A stretch of DNA of 64,000 bases, taken from the NCBI RefSeq assembly GCF_905404315.1, contig NC_066269.1:3596001-3660000 (forward strand), given 5' to 3'. Under the pieces are notes generated by a model. It was given only the letters and a program-made list of their open reading frames with translations, was not told where the DNA came from and did not search any database. This document shows, in pieces, positions 50,801-56,800 of the stretch. Position 1 is the first letter of the stretch; every line of letters begins with the position of its first letter. This stretch comes from Leptidea sinapis. Taxonomy: Eukaryota > Arthropoda > Insecta > Lepidoptera > Pieridae. Both the position numbers and the translations under genes were made by a program.

Positions 50801-53800
50801 GCGAACAATTAAGAACAAACTACGAACTAACGATATGGGATATTGAAAATTCAAAAATAGAAAAAATTTTTTTTTTGGGGGGCTAAGTTTGATGAGCCTC
50901 CCACTGGTAAGACATATAGTATATCGTGACGTAGTCTTAGGCCATCGTGGGACGAGATTAAGAGAATACCAAGCGGAGTATATTACTGTGCCATGGTCAC
51001 AATATAAATCCGTGTCTTTTCGACTCAAGTTTTTGAGATTTATATTGCCAAGGACATTTGACTTTCACTCCAGCAATAAATATGCAGCAGGAATGCCAAA
51101 ATATATAAATCTAAACTACGTAGACACAAAAGGCGACCAACTAATTGTTGGTTGTTATATTAAAAAAAACATTAGTAAAAATATTTTCACATGGTAAAAA
51201 AAACAAGCAAATATAACGGATAGACCAACAAAAGTTTGTAATGATTTTTTCAGTAACTTCTCTTTGGAATCAAAACCATACCAGTCATACCGTTCTATTA
51301 TTTTTATTTTTCATGTAACGGACGTTGAAGGGCCACAATTTCTTAACATGTTAGGTATACAAAATACATTTGCACAATTATTATTAAAATAAAATAAAGT
51401 AGGTAATACAAATATTGATATCAATAATTGTACACATCTATGAATATAAGCAATGAAAAATTTAATATTTAATAGGCGGTCTTCTCGAAATGCAAGTATA
51501 TTTCTGATTTTATTCATGTTATCACCATATTATGGTTACGTAATACATTGTACCCGAATTGATATTTTTGAGTTACAAGCACTCGAATTCAATGACGAAT
51601 GGTTTATAGTACACTAGCTGACCCGACAGACGTTGTTCTGTATATAACAAAAAAAATACTGTTTTAATGGAATTTGTCAATAATATTTCATAACATCAAG
51701 AATTATTTCGTAACGTATGCTCCTTGTTGTTATAATGAAATTGTTTCACAGCAGAACTGTCAATAAATTCTCTCACAGAAAATATGTCCATACAAAACAA
51801 ATATTGGAAATAAAAATAATTATGGGTCGCAAATCGAAATAAAAACTATTCTATCTCTCAAGTTGGACTTAACTGCACTACATGAAGTAATCCCGATTTA
51901 AATCCGTTCATTAGTTTAGGAGTCCATCGCGGACAAACAACGTGTCGCGTAATTTATGTATATTAAGATTGTACCCGAATTGCGATTTTTGAGTTACAAG
52001 CCCTCCAATTCAATGACGAATGGTTAAATACTTAACTGCGACATAAGACAATATGTCATGATTATTTTCCACCTGTAACCAATCTGCGTACCGCGCGCGT
52101 GATAGGAAACACATGTATCAAAATATAATAGGATGTGAGTCGTCATAAGTCGCGGGCACAGCTTGGTTTATTAAAACAGCCGTTAGCCGTTCGCGCCCGC
52201 TTCTCTGGGCGAATTTTAAAAGGGAATAAATTAATGAAGGAACGTTGGAATTCGAAAAATTACCAGCCATAGACCATCTAGGATAAATTTCGCATCGAAT
52301 GGTGGTAGTTTCATGTCGATACGATCAGTGGTTTAGGCGTGATGGAGCCTCAAACAAAGACCATTTTCATTTTATATATTTATACAAGTAGTTTTGAATT
52401 CTAATAAGAGTGATCCATAAATTTTAGGAGCGTTATGATAAGGACAGTGTTGCCCATACCTTGTGACGCAACACTCATAACATGGTATTGTCTATCGCAT
52501 TGAGGCCAGGTCACGCAGCCCATCGTGTTGGGGCACTCGACATCCGCTATTTCACATACGATTTAATTATACTTCTTTAAATATACATTCAACATAACAC
52601 GTCCTTATCCCGGAACACTGTACACTGTCTATAAAGGACTATACGAAATATTTTTGTCACATTTTTATCGTTTCAAAATTTATTTGAGATGATAAGAAGT
52701 TTGAACTAGGTTATGGAGACGGGAATTATATCTATCCACACTCTGTTACATGACTTTGATCCTTAATTGCACTTAAATACCAAACGCAACTAAAAAAAAA
52801 ATAACAAAAAAGCCTAATCTATAACACTAAAGTTAATAAAGACCTGCTTCTACCAGCTACACATTCAAATAATCAAACGAAGCTAAACAACATGTTATGA
52901 AAGAGCAAGCGGGTCCACCTCGGGAACCTCCGAGTTGAGCTTCACATAGCACAGGTCCTCGTATATCTCCTCGACGCGCTCCTCGCAATTGCTGTTGGGT
53001 ATCGTGAACTGGACCCAGGGCGCGCCTGTTAGCGGTGGCTGACGTGGTGGCACGGTCTCGTACGACGGCGGTATGGCCAGAGATTGGCTGGCTCTACTGG
53101 CCAATATTCTAAATTAACTATGTATAACATTGGTGCGCAGTGATAGTTTTTAATAATACCTAAGGCTAAGTTCATATGACCGCGCGGTACTACTAACCGC
53201 ACGGTACAAAATTAAAAGGAACGGTGATTTCGTCTTTTGCGGAAGATCTTGGAATCGCGAGTCACCGCGCGGTGCATTCGAGTACTACGAACTTGTAATA
53301 CAGTGACAGTACAGTACTTTAACTTCGTACTAGAGCGGTCGAATCGACGCACGCACACATAGACACTCTTACCACAGCCGCTAAGTAATCTTAGGAAGAC
53401 AAAATTATTGAGTGCCACGCCGTACGCCGGCAGGACTGGTAGCGCTCCGAATAATCTTTTTATATGTCTCAGTGCCCGAATTCGGCAAGCCAACATCTGC
53501 TGAGGATGCCTCGTGTCGAAGGCGAAAGACGAACCTTAGCGGAATTTATACTCAAGAAGGCTCACAACATTATTATGGATTTCCACAAAATAACGTCTGA
53601 ATCAATAAATTATCTTTTTATATGTAACAAGTACCAACCCTACGCCTCCACTCAGACGTAGGTACAAATGTCAGGGAGAACTATAAGTTACATTACTGTT
53701 CTATAACATGTATTGTGCTTGTAATGAACTGTTCAGTTGATCCGCGCGAGTTGAGACGAACGACGCATAGTTTCAAACAATGTTGATACCAGAGTGCCGC

Positions 53801-56800
53801 GCGTAAAGATGCCGTCATGTGAATGCTCCAACCACAAGTCGACGCGCGGCTTTGCGTGGTCATATGAACTTAACCTTATATTAAGGTTGATACATGACTG
53901 TCAATCAATTGTGACATTTCATCTATTTATATAGATATTATTTATGTATAGATGTACACAATACTATAATATATTAAATAGTAAACAAATAAAATATAAA
54001 GTACTTACACAGATTGTAATTCTTTGTAAATATCTTCTTCAGATTGAGTTCTGCTCGCCGAGAATGGCCTGAAATATATGTCACTTAAATTTAGATAAAA
54101 GATTCAATAAAATTTCAATAGCAAAAATAAAATCTGTTTTTGAGATATATTCAACACATGCAACAAAAAACTGTAAATCAAACGACAAAATAACTAACTA
54201 AAATTTAACAACATAACATTAATTAGGTTAGTCTGGGCTGAACTAGTTGAGCCTAATTTGAATAAGTACACTTCAGGATAAACTGGTTTGGCCTAATCTG
54301 TACTAGTTCTGTCTGGTTAAAAAACTGAAAAACCAGGTAACATATACAATGTATGTTTTATGTAAGACTTAACAATTAGGACTCAATAAATTTATAACCA
54401 AAGTATGTATTAATAATTAAAAAAATAGTGCATGCATATTACATTTGAATGAATTATTATATAGTAAAATGATAATATATCTTCTAAACAAATAACTATT
54501 TGAAACAACGCTATACACAGTGTTAGATAAATTTCATTTTATTATGTAAAGTTGAAGAAAACCAAACTCACTTTACATTTTTCGCCAGTGCTTTTGGTGA
54601 CTGGCTTATTTTGGCAAGGGTGCAGAGAACTCGATGGAAGTTAGACAGGTCAAACAACATGGATGGGTCAAACAGGTCGGTCTCCCGCAACTCAAATATC
54701 TCGTGGCATGTTCTCAGGAATACTTTTATGTTTCTCATGCACAGGAACTGGTGAAAACAAAGTAAAAAAAAATTAAAAAGTGTGTTTCATGCAATATACA
54801 GGATGTTAAAAAATTCCTGCAATCTATCTTGAGGTGTATATTGGTATCGCTTAGTGAGAACAAACAAATATTGATTTTTAGGAAACAAGCACCTCATTCA
54901 TCTGCCCTGCGAAGGTCATGCGGGCGGCAGCAAAAACGAAAATTTTGTATTAATAATAAACATCAGCCGCCTTATTCGTTTGAGCCGCCGCGCCGCTCAG
55001 GTGATACTCGCTATACGCCATTTGACCGAGGTCATCGTTCTCAAATTTTTGAAAATTACAATATGAAATTTTCTTTTATCTGTAGCATTTAATGCTTAGA
55101 TTTTTTATTTCTTTTTAGTGGTACCTCCGCATTCAACTTCATAGCCATGTTAATTATCGTACAGGGTTTTTTTAACATAGTGGATACAGTGTGGCGCTAT
55201 AATGGCAACATTAAATGAATACATAGGTAGACCTATCTAATATTCATCGTGAAAAAATGATTCTAAAAATGAGTAAATATGTAGTTGAAATTTTCAAATG
55301 AACAAATTATATATTAAGAAAACAAAATTTTAATCACCCTTTTGTAGGTGCAACTTACCAACAAGTTCTGAATGGCTAAGTCGTAGCATGGAAAGAGTAT
55401 GTGTCAGTGCCTACTCTAGCTTGCGGCTACTAGATTACTTACTACTTGTTCCGAAATTATATTATGGAAATTAGTTTATTTAGGTGAATTATGTATTTTT
55501 ATTATTGAGTTTTTTTTTGAATGATTACAGTTCAATGTGTTTATTTAATGTCTCCATTGTGGCGCCACTCTGTTTAAAATATAGTCACAAATTTTATAAA
55601 TATAATTAGAAGAGAAATACTTTGAGGCCAACTACTTCTTACAGTTTTTAGTAATTTTATCAAATTATATTAAAAAAAAAAAACATTTTAAATACTTTAT
55701 GATTCTCGTATCAAGTAATTTATTGTGTAGCTGGTTGTATTTTAAGATGCAATAATATGTGTAACCTTTTTTATTTGAACATGCAACAATATGTAAATAC
55801 TAAAAGATATTATTTGTTTATTTGTTTCATAAAATCTACAGCGAATTACATCACTTATTATCTAAATAATATAGTACAAAACATTGGCCAACAGTGATTT
55901 TATATTATTTAGGCAAAACGAAAAAGACTTGTTAATTCTAAAATACTGAAATAACCTACTTGAAATAAAATGTAATATAAGAAAGAGAGAAAAATACTAA
56001 TCATATTACTTTTATTTCATTTATTATTATGATATTTTATTTTTATGACAATGAGGGTCAAGACGAGCAGGATGTTCAGCTGATGGTAATTGATACACCA
56101 TGCCCATAACAATGAAGTGCCGCTCAGGATTCTTGAAAAATCCAAAAATTCAGGGTAGCACTACAATTGCGCTCATCCCCTTGAGATATAATATGTTAAA
56201 TCTCATTTGCCTAGTTATTTCACTAGCTACGGCACCCTTCTGAACAAAACATAATAATTTTTACACATTACTGCTTCATGGTAGAAATAGACGCCATTGG
56301 CAATATATCTAAAAAACCAGCCACACAGAGACTGAGACATGAATCTATTGGCAAATTTCTCTTCCACAAAGTTAACTTAAATTTTTCTCTATTTGAGACC
56401 AGTATATAATAACATAATATGAAATAAATATTATTTATGTGTGATTTTGATTATTTTATAATAGCTCTTGTGATTCCTCTGGTGTTGCAAGAGAATGTCG
56501 GAGGTGGTGACCACTTAACACCAGGTGACCCGTACACTAATTTGTCCTCCTATTTGATAAAAAAAAAATCACTTGTAATATGTTTAGTGAAAACTATCAC
56601 AGATACCAAAAATTCTATATTCTTTTGATAGATTTACTGATTTCTTTGGACACTAATATCATGTGCCAGTAATTACACCCATTACCTTTAAGCCTTAACC
56701 CAACAATACAGTTCTGGCAGAAAGAGCTGTTCCAGTTCTGGCCGGAATTTTTAACACATACCAATAGTTCTCCCAAATAATAAGGAAATATACTGCATCA

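Noticed and set aside
52440..52560. Possible - strand exon (ECPNTMGCVTWPQCDRQ)
   Set aside because: Cys-containing and protein-like, but without convincing splice sites or a phase fit to Vav; left unassigned.
53459..53600. Third functional hammerhead
   Set aside because: The CTGAGGA/GAAA core remains, but the stem III palindrome and GTC are missing, so it is listed only as a diverged relative.
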